Shown here one piece after another: positions 18,493 through 26,069 of a stretch of DNA of 64,000 nucleotides (position 1 is its first letter; each line of letters begins with the position of its first letter). Origin of the DNA: Alistipes megaguti (GTDB taxonomy: Bacteria; Bacteroidota; Bacteroidia; Bacteroidales; Rikenellaceae). A model generated the notes under the pieces. It ran no database searches. It saw nothing but the letters and a program-made list of their open reading frames with translations, and had not been told where the DNA came from. Position numbers and translations under genes: made by a program. The stretch is from contig NZ_LR027382.1 of NCBI RefSeq assembly GCF_900604385.1, positions 744,001 to 808,000 on the forward strand, read 5' to 3'.

Positions 18493-19120
18493 AGCATATT
18501 CCTCTAGGATTAAAAAAAGAGGATGGGCGCTGACTTCAGGCCCATCCTAACACAATTCTCTAATTTTCACAATAAGAAGATGCAGATGCTATAGTCCGCG
18601 ACAGAAGGATTTTCAACGGGTCACACGTATGCGGATGCCACCCAACGAGGAGTCGGTTCTGCTGCTGATGAAAAAAGCCACGGATAAGAAATCCTGCCTG
18701 GGGCCGCCCCCCCGGATCGATTTGGATCGGGAATTTGAAGACTTGAACACAAAAATCAGATCAACACGTTAGCGTGTTGATCTGAAAGATCTGGAGGGCC
18801 CTTCTCAGGCTCTCTTTTTGAAACACTACCATATTCCCAACAATTATTAAGATGCTTCATAGCATCTATTATGTTGACTTGTAAATCCTAAGATAAGACT
18901 TTTTAATATTATCCTGAATTCATATGTGTTTAAGCCGACAAACTTAAAAAAATTCCTGATTGGAATGGGCCCTACATTTCACCGACCTTGACAGGACTCC
19001 TTCCCCTTGACTATTCCAATCAAAAACACAAATGTTCATACGATCGATTCTGTTTGAAACTGAATTTCTCATTGTGAGAATCAAAGAACTTCGTTTCATA
19101 TTCGCCTAAAATGAATAAAT
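18493..19120. other. 628-base AT-rich stretch without a convincing gene
   Basis: It holds a perfect 12-bp hairpin (18757-18768 with 18773-18784, loop TTAG), a 10-bp inverted repeat (18957-18966 with 19013-19022), and one short plus-strand frame (18629-18772, 47 codons, ending LDREFEDLNTKIRSTR). That frame is open upstream without a start and may be the tail of a lost gene. I do not recognise it. Base composition is lower in GC than the flanks. Confidence 0.5.
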
Positions 19121-20518
19121 TCATTTTTTGAAAACATAGGGAAGCGGTAGAAAATCCTCCTCCCTGATCATCCAATAGGAGAGTTCCAAAATCAACTCAT
19201 CTTTGATCGCTTTATAATCCGGATGATCGGCAAGGTTCTGCTGTTCTCGAGGGTCGTTCTTCAGATCGTATAACTCAAACATGGGTCGTATTTCCGGAAT
19301 TTCGGATCCAACGTTTCGTTCTCATTCATGGCTCTCAACTCGCTATACATGGGAAGATGACTGAAATCCACCGGCTCATAAGGGATCGTTGGAGTCGCAT
19401 TGTAGATAAGTTTGAATCACTCTCCAATAATACAGCGGATCAAATCGAAGTTGACCGTATTTTCCGGGAGTCCTTTCCCATGTGCACCCCGCTCCGCAAA
19501 TACATATCGACGATTGCTCTCCGTATCCATAATATCACATCAATATCACATCCGGTCATCTCCTTCGGAGGCTCGATACCCGCTGCTGCCAGAAAGGTGG
19601 GTGCAAGATCTTCACCCGAAATCAAGCGTTCGGTCCGACTCCCGGGAGCGATTTTACCCGGCCAGCGAATAATTAACGGCACATTGACTCCGTATTCATA
19701 GAGCGTTCCTTTCCCCATAAATTGAGCTCCGCCATTATCCCCCATGAATACAACAAGCGTATTGTCCGCCAACCCCTCCTCTTCAAGACGAGCAAGAACT
19801 CGCCCGAAATCACAGTCAAAGCGGTGAATCTCACCATAATATGCAGCAAGATCCTCCCGTATCAACTCCGTATCCGGATAATGCGGAGGAAGCGTCAGTG
19901 AAACTGGATCATGAACGGATGGGGCCGTGTAAGGGCGATGAGGATCCGAGTACGACAGTTGCAGGAAAAAGGTTTCGATTTGTCCCGTTTTTCCAGGAAC
20001 TCCTCATATTGAGCAAAAATAGCTTCACTGTTCTCCTGATCGACCGAAACCGCCAGCCACAGATCGAGCCGATCCGGGAAAGTACGGTATCCATTAGCTT
20101 CATAGTAAGCTTCCAATGGATTACCTATATTATTACGGTTCAGGTCGCAATCCATGTGATAATTCCGTCCGGCAACTCCAACATAGTATCCCTCCGCCCG
20201 CAAATACTCCGGAAAAGTCCGATAGTGTCTTGCCAAGGGGACATAAAAGCGACTCATATCAACAGCTATCGGCGAACGCCCGGTAAAGATAGAGGCGCGC
20301 GAAGGCGCACTCTGTGGGGAGGTAACACATGCACGAGTCGCAATCATCCCCTGAGTGGCAAATCGATCGATATTGGGAGTGCGAATATCCGGATTGCCGT
20401 AACATCCCACATGATCAGCGCTATGGTCATCGCTGAGAATAAGCAAGATATTTGGACGTTCAGCATATGCAGCCATCCCGGCAAACACAGCATACCCGGT
20501 AAGGATTGCGTTTTTCAT
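19121..20518 (-). pseudogene. Arylsulfatase (S-type active site), inactivated by four lesions
   Basis: The N-terminus is intact: signal peptide 1-19, metal-binding LILSDDHSADHVG, and active-site motif S70-A-P-S-R74, the Ser type needing an anaerobic maturase. Lesions in order of translation are: loss of one T in a T run (19965-19969) after KRDKSKP, with homology resuming as FFLQLSYSDPHRPYTAPS in another frame; an 11-bp tandem duplication (19531-19541 and 19542-19552) after TGCDI; a TGA at 19417-19419 where an Arg (CGA) is expected; and a one-base shift near 19288-19295 before RPMFELYDLKNDPREQQNL. The C-terminus ends at 19121. It is AT-richer than the host genes, consistent with transfer then decay. 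Confidence 0.85.
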
Positions 20519-20661
20519 AATTATTTATTGATTTCAGCCGGACATTATTCAAATTAGAATCACAGGTTCAAGACTGATCATAAAGTCATAAAGTATATCA
20601 AGATCCCCAAGTAGCAGATCTTATAGTTGTTGAACTTAGGACTTGACCAAATTCAAATAGA

Positions 20662-20875
20662 TTACAACAATCGACGCTTTCGTCGACGCCTGTGCTGACG
20701 AAGTCGTCGCTCCTTCTCATAAGCCTGCACGTCTGCCAATTCCAGAATCGCATCCAACGAACGGATCAAGCATCCGATTCCAGAAGAGCACCTCGGCCCG
20801 CCCGCGGTTGACTTTCTCCTCGTTGTAGCGGACAGCTCCGCCGACGGTTGCTCCCGTCCTTATATTCGCAACCAT
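20662..20875 (-). pseudogene. Relaxase (MobB-like) remnant with internal deletion
   Basis: It starts at 20875, overlapping the end of the mobilization gene upstream. The first 38 residues (MVANIRTGATVGGAVRYNEE, then KVNRGRAEVLFWNRMLDP) match the N-terminus of Bacteroides MobB-type relaxases. The frame then stops at 20717. In another frame the next codons give a basic tail (SLDAILELADVQAYEKERRL, then RQHRRRRKRRLL) ending at 20662, which looks like the C-terminal end of the same protein. I infer a deletion of nearly the whole catalytic region. Assignment of the tail is less certain than that of the head. Confidence 0.6.
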
Positions 20876-21234
20876 TCTTCGGCCTGTTTGGTAAGATTCA
20901 GAATCTCGATACTCAACGCTTTCAGTTCGCGGGTATGCTGTTCCAGCGCAGCGATTTGGCGCGGAATCGAGATGTTGGAAAAGTGGCTGTTGATGGCCCG
21001 AACCACCTGATTGTAGTTATTCCCGACGCGCTGGAACTGGAAGTAAAGATCGTTGAGCCGTGTCAGAAACTCGACCTTTGAAGGGTCACGGCGGATAACC
21101 TCGAAACGCTCGGCAAAGAGTCGTTTGACGATGAACCGGCTGCGGTTGTGCTCCAATCCGGCGGCTGCAAGCATCTGCCGGAAAGTCGGAAGGCGACCAC
21201 GGCGCCCGGCGAGACCGCGGAACAAGCGAGACAA
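20860..21234 (-). pseudogene. Mobilization protein (MobA/MobC-like), 5' end altered or lost
   Basis: The C-terminal 100 residues are a good match in style to Bacteroides MobA-type accessory mobilization proteins: AAGLEHNRSRFIVKRLF, LTRLNDLYFQFQRVGNNYNQ, then IAALEQHTRELKALSIEILN. The normal ribbon-helix-helix N-terminus is missing. The only start in frame is a TTG at 21234, inside a GC-rich junction, and the first 15 residues (RLFRGLAGRRGR) are unlike the family. It overlaps the relaxase start by 16 bases, the usual mobA-mobB order. Probably a truncated relic, though a short functional DNA-binding protein cannot be excluded. Confidence 0.6.
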
Positions 21235-21382
21235 CGGGCCAGGAGAGACCGCGGCGCCCGCCCCCCCTCTTCGAAGAGTCCCCGCCGGACACCGTACCCG
21301 AGGATCGGAGGCTCGCGCACCGCCGAATCCCGCCCCCGAAGCGGCAGAAACGCCTTTTTCCGTCCAAAAAAGCGGCCGCGGA

Positions 21383-21413
21383 TTTGGTTTTTCAAAATTT
21401 TTTAGTATATTTG
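21383..21413 (+). promoter_or_regulatory. Promoter of the phenylalanine operon
   Basis: TTTG (21383-21386), a 19-nt spacer and TATATTTG (21406-21413) match the consensus. Transcription would begin near 21420, about 17 bases before the leader peptide start. Confidence 0.75.
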
Positions 21414-21436
21414 TACCCAGACAAACTCTTCCGAAG

Positions 21437-21520
21437 ATGAAGCTCTACGGTTTCGCATATTTCTTTTATTCCTTTTTCTTTTATGCCAAGAGAAAATGCG
21501 GGACGCCATGCATCGGATGA
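21437..21520 (+). CDS. pheL: Phe/Tyr-rich leader peptide of the pheA attenuator
   Basis: A 27-codon reading frame beginning ATGAAGCTCTAC. Residues 5-16 read GFAYFFYSFFFY, so the peptide has six Phe and four Tyr among codons 4-16. It lies between a good promoter and a strong terminator hairpin directly ahead of prephenate dehydratase, the classical position of an attenuation leader. Stalling at scarce Phe-tRNA would stop the ribosome before 21497, leaving 21497-21511 free to pair with 21556-21571 and block the terminator. The symbol is used by analogy with E. coli; the sequence is not homologous. Confidence 0.8.
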   Translation: MKLYGFAYFFYSFFFYAKRKCGTPCIG

Positions 21521-21595
21521 AGACCGGAAAGGATCGAACCAACAAACGCATACAAGCATGAAAATCCCGCACGAAGGCCGTGCGGGATTTTCTTT
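21497..21595 (+). terminator. Attenuator: alternative antiterminator and terminator hairpins
   Basis: Terminator: a perfect 12-bp stem (21561-21572 with 21580-21591, 7-nt loop) followed by a T-rich tract. Antiterminator: TGCGGGA (21497-21503) inside the end of the leader peptide can pair with TCCCGCA (21565-21571), and ATGC (21508-21511) with GCAT (21556-21559). The same TGCGGGA occurs in the terminator 3' arm, so the two structures are mutually exclusive. A ribosome finishing the leader (stop 21518-21520) covers the first arm and allows termination. Confidence 0.8.
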
Positions 21596-21608
21596 AATCT
21601 ACCATTCC

Positions 21609-22454
21609 ATGGAGAGAATCGCCATACAGGGCATCGCAGGATGCTATCACGAAACCGCCGCCCGACGCTATTTCGCCGATCGGGAGCTCGAGGTGCTCCC
21701 CTGCGCAAGTTTCGGCCAGCTGTTCGAACAGTTGGCCGAAGACCCTGCGCTGCTGGGCATCGCCGCCATCGAGAACACCATCGCCGGCAGCCTGCTGCCC
21801 AACCACGAACTGCTTCAGCGCAGCCGGGCCCGGATCGTCGGCGAGCAGAAGATCCGCATCTCGCACGTCATTGCCGCCCTTCCCGGCGAACGGCTCGACA
21901 CGATCCGCGAGGTGCATTCGCACCCCATCGCCCTGATGCAGTGCGGTGAGTTTCTGAAGAGCCACCCGGCAATGAAGGTCGTCGAACGCGACGACACGGC
22001 CGGCAGTGCCCGCGAAATCGCCGAAGGGCATCTCGCCGCCACGGCCGCCATCTGCGGAGCCGATGCCGCCGAGATGTACGGGCTGGAGATCCTCCGCCGC
22101 GGCATCGAGACCAACCGCCACAACTTCACCCGTTTTCTGATCCTGGCCGACGAAAGCCGCGCCGCCGAATTCACCGATCCCGGACACACGAACAAGGCCT
22201 CGCTGGTCTTCACCCTCCGCCACACGCAGGGCTCGCTCTCGAAGGTGCTGACCGTCCTTTCGTTCTACGACATCAACCTCACGAAGATCCAGTCGCTGCC
22301 GATCATCGGTCGCGAGTGGGAGTATCAGTTCTACGTCGACGTCACCTTCGACGATCCCTACCGCTACCGCCAGGCCATCGATGCGGCCCGGCCGCTGACC
22401 AGCGGATTCCGCATCCTGGGCGAATATGCCGAAGGGGCCAATCCCGAGATCTGA
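21609..22454 (+). CDS. pheA: Prephenate dehydratase
   Basis: 281 residues. It converts prephenate to phenylpyruvate, the committed step to phenylalanine. The periplasmic-binding-like catalytic domain has ENTIAGSLLPN (about 57-67) and the TRF motif in RHNFTRFLIL (about 171-180). The C-terminal ACT regulatory domain (from about 195, KASLVFTLRHTQGSLSKVL) includes the Phe-binding ESRP-like segment (KIQSLPIIGREWEYQFYVDV), pointing to feedback inhibition by Phe. The start at 21609 lies just after the attenuator. The next gene is 96 bases downstream, likely the same transcript. Confidence 0.93.
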   Translation: MERIAIQGIAGCYHETAARRYFADRELEVLPCASFGQLFEQLAEDPALLGIAAIENTIAGSLLPNHELLQRSRARIVGEQKIRISHVIAALPGERLDTIREVHSHPIALMQCGEFLKSHPAMKVVERDDTAGSAREIAEGHLAATAAICGADAAEMYGLEILRRGIETNRHNFTRFLILADESRAAEFTDPGHTNKASLVFTLRHTQGSLSKVLTVLSFYDINLTKIQSLPIIGREWEYQFYVDVTFDDPYRYRQAIDAARPLTSGFRILGEYAEGANPEI

Positions 22455-22550
22455 CCCCGAAGAGCAACCCGTCGAAGCCCCCGCAAGCCGTTGCGACCGA
22501 AGGCGGCTTCCCGAAAAAACCGAATCAAGAACAACAAAAAATAGAAAACC

Positions 22551-23615
22551 ATGAACGACATCCAACCCATCACGCTTCCCGGGGTCGATCCCCGGCGTCC
22601 GCTGGTCATTGCCGGTCCGTGCAGTGCCGAAACCGAAGAGCAGGTCATCGAAACGGCCCGCATGCTGGCCCGTGAAGGCCTCCACATCTACCGGGCCGGG
22701 CTCTGGAAGCCCCGCACCAAACCCGGAGGTTTCGAAGGCGTCGGCGAAAAGGGAATCCCCTGGATGCAGCGCGTAAAACGCGAAACGGGCATGTACACCG
22801 CCACGGAGGTCGCCACGCGACAGCATGTCGAAACGGCGCTCAAGGGAGGAATCGACCTGCTGTGGATCGGCGCCCGCACGGCGGCCAATCCCTTTGCCAT
22901 GCAGGAGATTGCCGATGCGCTGCGCGGCGTGGACATCCCGGTACTGGTGAAGAACCCCGTAAGTCCCGACCTCGAGTTGTGGATCGGCGCCATCGAACGC
23001 ATCCACAACGCCGGAATCCGCCGTCTGGGGGCCATCCACCGCGGCTTCACCTCCATCGACAAGAGCATCTACCGCAACCACCCGATGTGGGCCATCCCCA
23101 TCGAGCTGCACCGCCGACTGCCCGAACTGCCGATCTTCTGCGACCCGAGCCACATCGGCGGCAAACGCGAACTGATCGCCCCGCTCTCGCAGCAGGCCAT
23201 GGACATCGGGTTCGACGGGCTGATCGTCGAGGCGCACTGCTCGCCCGACTGCGCCTGGAGCGACAAGGCCCAGCAGGTAACCCCCGACGCACTGGCCTAC
23301 ATCCTGCGCAATCTGGTGATCCGCGAGCAGACCGTCACTACGGAGAACCTCAACGAGCTGCGCGCCCAGATCGACAAACTCGATGACCAACTGCTCGACC
23401 TGCTCGTACGGCGCATGCGCGTCTCACGCGACATCGGACAGTACAAGAAGGAGCACGACATGCCCATTCTGCAGGCACAGCGCTACGAAGAGCTGCTGGC
23501 CCGGCGCGCCGCCCAGGCCGTCGAGCTGGGCATGGACCGCGAATTCATGCGCACGGTCATGCAGGCCATCCACGAGGAGTCGGTCCGCCAGCAGATGGAG
23601 GTCCTCGGCAAGTAA
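22551..23615 (+). CDS. aroG: 3-deoxy-7-phosphoheptulonate synthase fused to chorismate mutase
   Basis: 354 residues. The N-terminal part (1-260) is a class I-beta DAHP synthase: AGPCSAETEEQ (21-31), KPRTKPGGFEG (about 54-64), and metal or substrate residues in CDPSHIGGKRE (about 196-206). The C-terminal part (about 265-354; LNELRAQIDKLDDQLLDLLV) is an AroQ chorismate mutase. The fusion makes the first shikimate step and the chorismate-to-prephenate step in one chain, giving the substrate of PheA encoded just upstream. The mutase domain probably also confers feedback control, as in related fusions. Second gene of the attenuated operon. Confidence 0.94.
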   Translation: MNDIQPITLPGVDPRRPLVIAGPCSAETEEQVIETARMLAREGLHIYRAGLWKPRTKPGGFEGVGEKGIPWMQRVKRETGMYTATEVATRQHVETALKGGIDLLWIGARTAANPFAMQEIADALRGVDIPVLVKNPVSPDLELWIGAIERIHNAGIRRLGAIHRGFTSIDKSIYRNHPMWAIPIELHRRLPELPIFCDPSHIGGKRELIAPLSQQAMDIGFDGLIVEAHCSPDCAWSDKAQQVTPDALAYILRNLVIREQTVTTENLNELRAQIDKLDDQLLDLLVRRMRVSRDIGQYKKEHDMPILQAQRYEELLARRAAQAVELGMDREFMRTVMQAIHEESVRQQMEVLGK

Positions 23616-23697
23616 CGGCCGAGGGACCGGCGGAACCGAAGAGAGCCGGCCGGAAAGCCCCCCTGTTACATTTCGGTGAAAAGTCGGACACGGGGCG

Positions 23698-23727
23698 TGT
23701 AACATCCGTGAATGTTGTGTAAATTTG
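23698..23727 (+). promoter_or_regulatory. Control region of the two-component operon
   Basis: TGTAACA (23698-23704) and TGAATGT (23709-23715) are spaced by 11 bases and run into a -7 box TAAATTTG (23720-23727). There is no TTTG at -33, as expected for an activator-dependent promoter. The pattern resembles the pair of TTGTAAY repeats before the phosphate transporter. Confidence 0.45.
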
Positions 23728-23749
23728 GCCCGGAATCAAACCCGAAGCT

Positions 23750-24430
23750 ATGGCAAAAAACAAAATCCTCGTGGTCGACGACGAAGAGTCGCTGTGCGAA
23801 ATCCTCCAGTTCAACCTCGAAGTCGAAGGTTATGACGTCGACGTGGCCTACAGCGCCGAACAGGCCCTCGAGATGCATCCCGAACGCTACTCGCTGATTC
23901 TGCTCGACGTCATGATGGGCGAGATGAGCGGCTTCCGCATGACCCGCATCCTCAAGGAGCGGCCCGAAACGGCCCACGTCCCCGTGATCTTCTGCACGGC
24001 CAAGGATTCCGAAGACGACACCGTCGCCGGGCTGAACCTCGGCGCCGACGACTATATCACCAAACCCTTCTCGATCCGCGAGGTGCTGGCCCGCGTGCGC
24101 AGCGTCCTGCGCCGCACCACGGCCGCCGAGCCCGAACACGAAACCATCGCCTTCGAGGGGCTCGAGATAGATCTCAAACGCAAGATCTGCACACTCGACG
24201 GCACGGAACTGGCCCTGACCAAGAAGGAGTTCGAGATTCTGGCCCTGCTGCTTGCCCACCGCGGCGTGATCTTCTCCCGCGAGGAGATCCTCCACCGCAT
24301 CTGGAGCGACGAGGTGATCGTGCTGGACCGTACGATCGACGTCAACATTACCCGTCTGCGCCGCAAGATCGGCCCCTACGGCAAACACATCGTCACGCGT
24401 CTGGGCTATGGCTACGGCTTTGAGGAGTAG
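23750..24430 (+). CDS. OmpR/PhoB-family response regulator
   Basis: 226 residues. Receiver domain 1-120 has acidic pocket VVDDEE (8-13), phospho-acceptor Asp53 in LLDVMMGEMSG, a Thr in FCTAKD and Lys in ITKPFS. The C-terminal winged helix (about 130-224) ends TRLGYGYGFEE. Its histidine kinase overlaps it, and a PiT phosphate transporter lies downstream, so it is probably the phosphate regulator (PhoB-like). This rests on context and should be checked against other Bacteroidota paralogues such as RprY. Confidence 0.9.
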   Translation: MAKNKILVVDDEESLCEILQFNLEVEGYDVDVAYSAEQALEMHPERYSLILLDVMMGEMSGFRMTRILKERPETAHVPVIFCTAKDSEDDTVAGLNLGADDYITKPFSIREVLARVRSVLRRTTAAEPEHETIAFEGLEIDLKRKICTLDGTELALTKKEFEILALLLAHRGVIFSREEILHRIWSDEVIVLDRTIDVNITRLRRKIGPYGKHIVTRLGYGYGFEE

Positions 24431-25892
24431 ATTCTCCTACCACCAGCGGCTCTTCGTGCTGCTGCTGGCCTTCTCGTGGACGCTGGTAGCCTGTTTCGTG
24501 CTGTTTCAGTACGGCCGCGAGAAGCACTTCAAGGCCGAACACCTCAATGCCCAGCTGCAACTCTTCAACCTGCGGCTGCTCGACGCGCTGAACGACGGCA
24601 CAGACCCGGCCCGTTTCATCGCCTCGCACGACGAGCCCTTCGAGGAGCTGCGCGTGACGCTGATCGACCGCTCGGGGCATGTCTTCTTCGACAACTCGCT
24701 CGACACGCTCCCGACGGCCAACCACCTCAACCGTCCCGAGGTTGTCGATGCCCTGGCCCACGGCACCGGATACATCATCCGACGACACTCGGTGAGCACC
24801 CATCGCAACTACTTCTACTCGGCCATGGCCGGCGAGCGGACCATCGTCCGCACGGCCGTCCCCTACAGCATCCCGCTGGGCGAGGTGCTGGCCGCCGACC
24901 GCGAATTCCTCTGGCTCATGCTCGGCATCACGCTGCTGATGAGCGTGGCGGGCTACTTCGCCACGCGGCGGCTCGGACACAACATCTCGCGGCTGAACGA
25001 CTTCGCCGAACGGGCCGAACGCGGCGAACGTATCGACGAGGAGGAGCCCTTCCCGCACGACGAGCTGGGTGAAATCTCGAACCACATCATCCGCCTCTAC
25101 GCCCGACTGCAGCGCACCACGGCCGACCGTGACCGCGAACACGCCCTGGCCCTGCACGAGGAGCAGGAGAAGATTCGCATCAAGAAACAGCTCACCAACA
25201 ACATCAACCACGAACTGAAGACCCCCGTAGCGGCCATTCAGGGCTATCTGGAGACGCTGCTGGCCAACCCGCAGATCGACGCGCGGCGGCGGCAGGAGTT
25301 CCTCGAGAAGAGTGCCGCACAGACCGAGCGGCTGCGGAGGCTGCTCGCCGACGTGGCCACCATCACGCGTATGGACGAGGCCAGCCAGCTGATCCGCAAG
25401 GAACCCGTCGTCGTAAACGACCTGATCGACGAGGTGGCCGACGAAATGGCCCTCAAACCCGCCGAGCAGCGGCTGCGCGTGAATGTCGACTTCCCGACGA
25501 GGGTCGAGGTCGAGGGTAATCCGGCACTGCTTGGCTCGATCTTCCGCAACCTGGCCGACAACGCCGCGGCCTACTCCGGCGGCCGCGATATCTTCATCCG
25601 CCTGGTGGACGATACCCCCGAGGAGTGTACGATTCTCTTTGCCGACAACGGCATCGGCGTCGACGAGGAGCACCTTCCCCACCTGTTCGAACGCTTCTAT
25701 CGCGTCGACAAGGGCCGCTCGCGCAAACTGGGCGGAACGGGACTCGGCCTCTCGATCGTCAAGAACGCCGTGATGATCCACGGCGGCACGATCTCGGTGC
25801 GCAACCGCGACCGCGGCGGACTGGAATTCCTCTTCACACTCCGCAAAAAAGCTGAATTCCGCATGTTTCACGACGTTGAAACAACGTTGTAA
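24408..25892 (+). CDS. Sensor histidine kinase (PhoR-like)
   Basis: 494 residues. Two membrane helices (about 14-34 and 167-186) flank a periplasmic sensor of about 130 residues. A HAMP-like linker follows (about 187-240), then the phospho-acceptor His268 in NNINHELKTP. ATP-binding boxes follow: N box NLADNAAAY, G1 FADNGIGVDEEH, F box HLFERFYRVDKG and G2 GGTGLGLSI. The start at 24408 overlaps the response regulator by 23 bases, which implies coupled translation. The stop lies within the TTGTAAC repeat that precedes the transporter. Confidence 0.92.
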   Translation: MATALRSRFSYHQRLFVLLLAFSWTLVACFVLFQYGREKHFKAEHLNAQLQLFNLRLLDALNDGTDPARFIASHDEPFEELRVTLIDRSGHVFFDNSLDTLPTANHLNRPEVVDALAHGTGYIIRRHSVSTHRNYFYSAMAGERTIVRTAVPYSIPLGEVLAADREFLWLMLGITLLMSVAGYFATRRLGHNISRLNDFAERAERGERIDEEEPFPHDELGEISNHIIRLYARLQRTTADRDREHALALHEEQEKIRIKKQLTNNINHELKTPVAAIQGYLETLLANPQIDARRRQEFLEKSAAQTERLRRLLADVATITRMDEASQLIRKEPVVVNDLIDEVADEMALKPAEQRLRVNVDFPTRVEVEGNPALLGSIFRNLADNAAAYSGGRDIFIRLVDDTPEECTILFADNGIGVDEEHLPHLFERFYRVDKGRSRKLGGTGLGLSIVKNAVMIHGGTISVRNRDRGGLEFLFTLRKKAEFRMFHDVETTL

Positions 25893-25904
25893 CCGTTTTG
25901 TAAT
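25887..25904 (+). promoter_or_regulatory. Pho-box-like direct repeat before the phosphate transporter
   Basis: TTGTAAC (25887-25893), CGTT, TTGTAAT (25898-25904): two 7-mers exactly 11 bases apart, the spacing used by OmpR/PhoB-family regulators. A degenerate -7 (GACCTTTG, 25915-25922) follows. The transcript would have a leader of about 140 bases. Confidence 0.5.
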
Positions 25905-26069
25905 ATCTGTTTCGGACCTTTGCTCCCGGTAAGTTCCACACCCCGGGATGTCCCCGGCACAGCGTCGGCTGCGGTCTTAGCTCCCAACCCGCAAACACCG
26001 CCCGACCGCCTCGCGTCGACCCCCCGGAGAAGAACTTTCCCTCGGGAAATTCAATAACGCAACAGATAT

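Noticed and set aside
20561..20580. Short tRNA-like stretch (CACAGGTTCAAGACTGATCA) as a possible right attachment site of the island
   Set aside because: Only the T-loop heptamer is well matched to tRNA-Thr; too short and too diverged to call, and it lies inside the island rather than at its apparent right edge.
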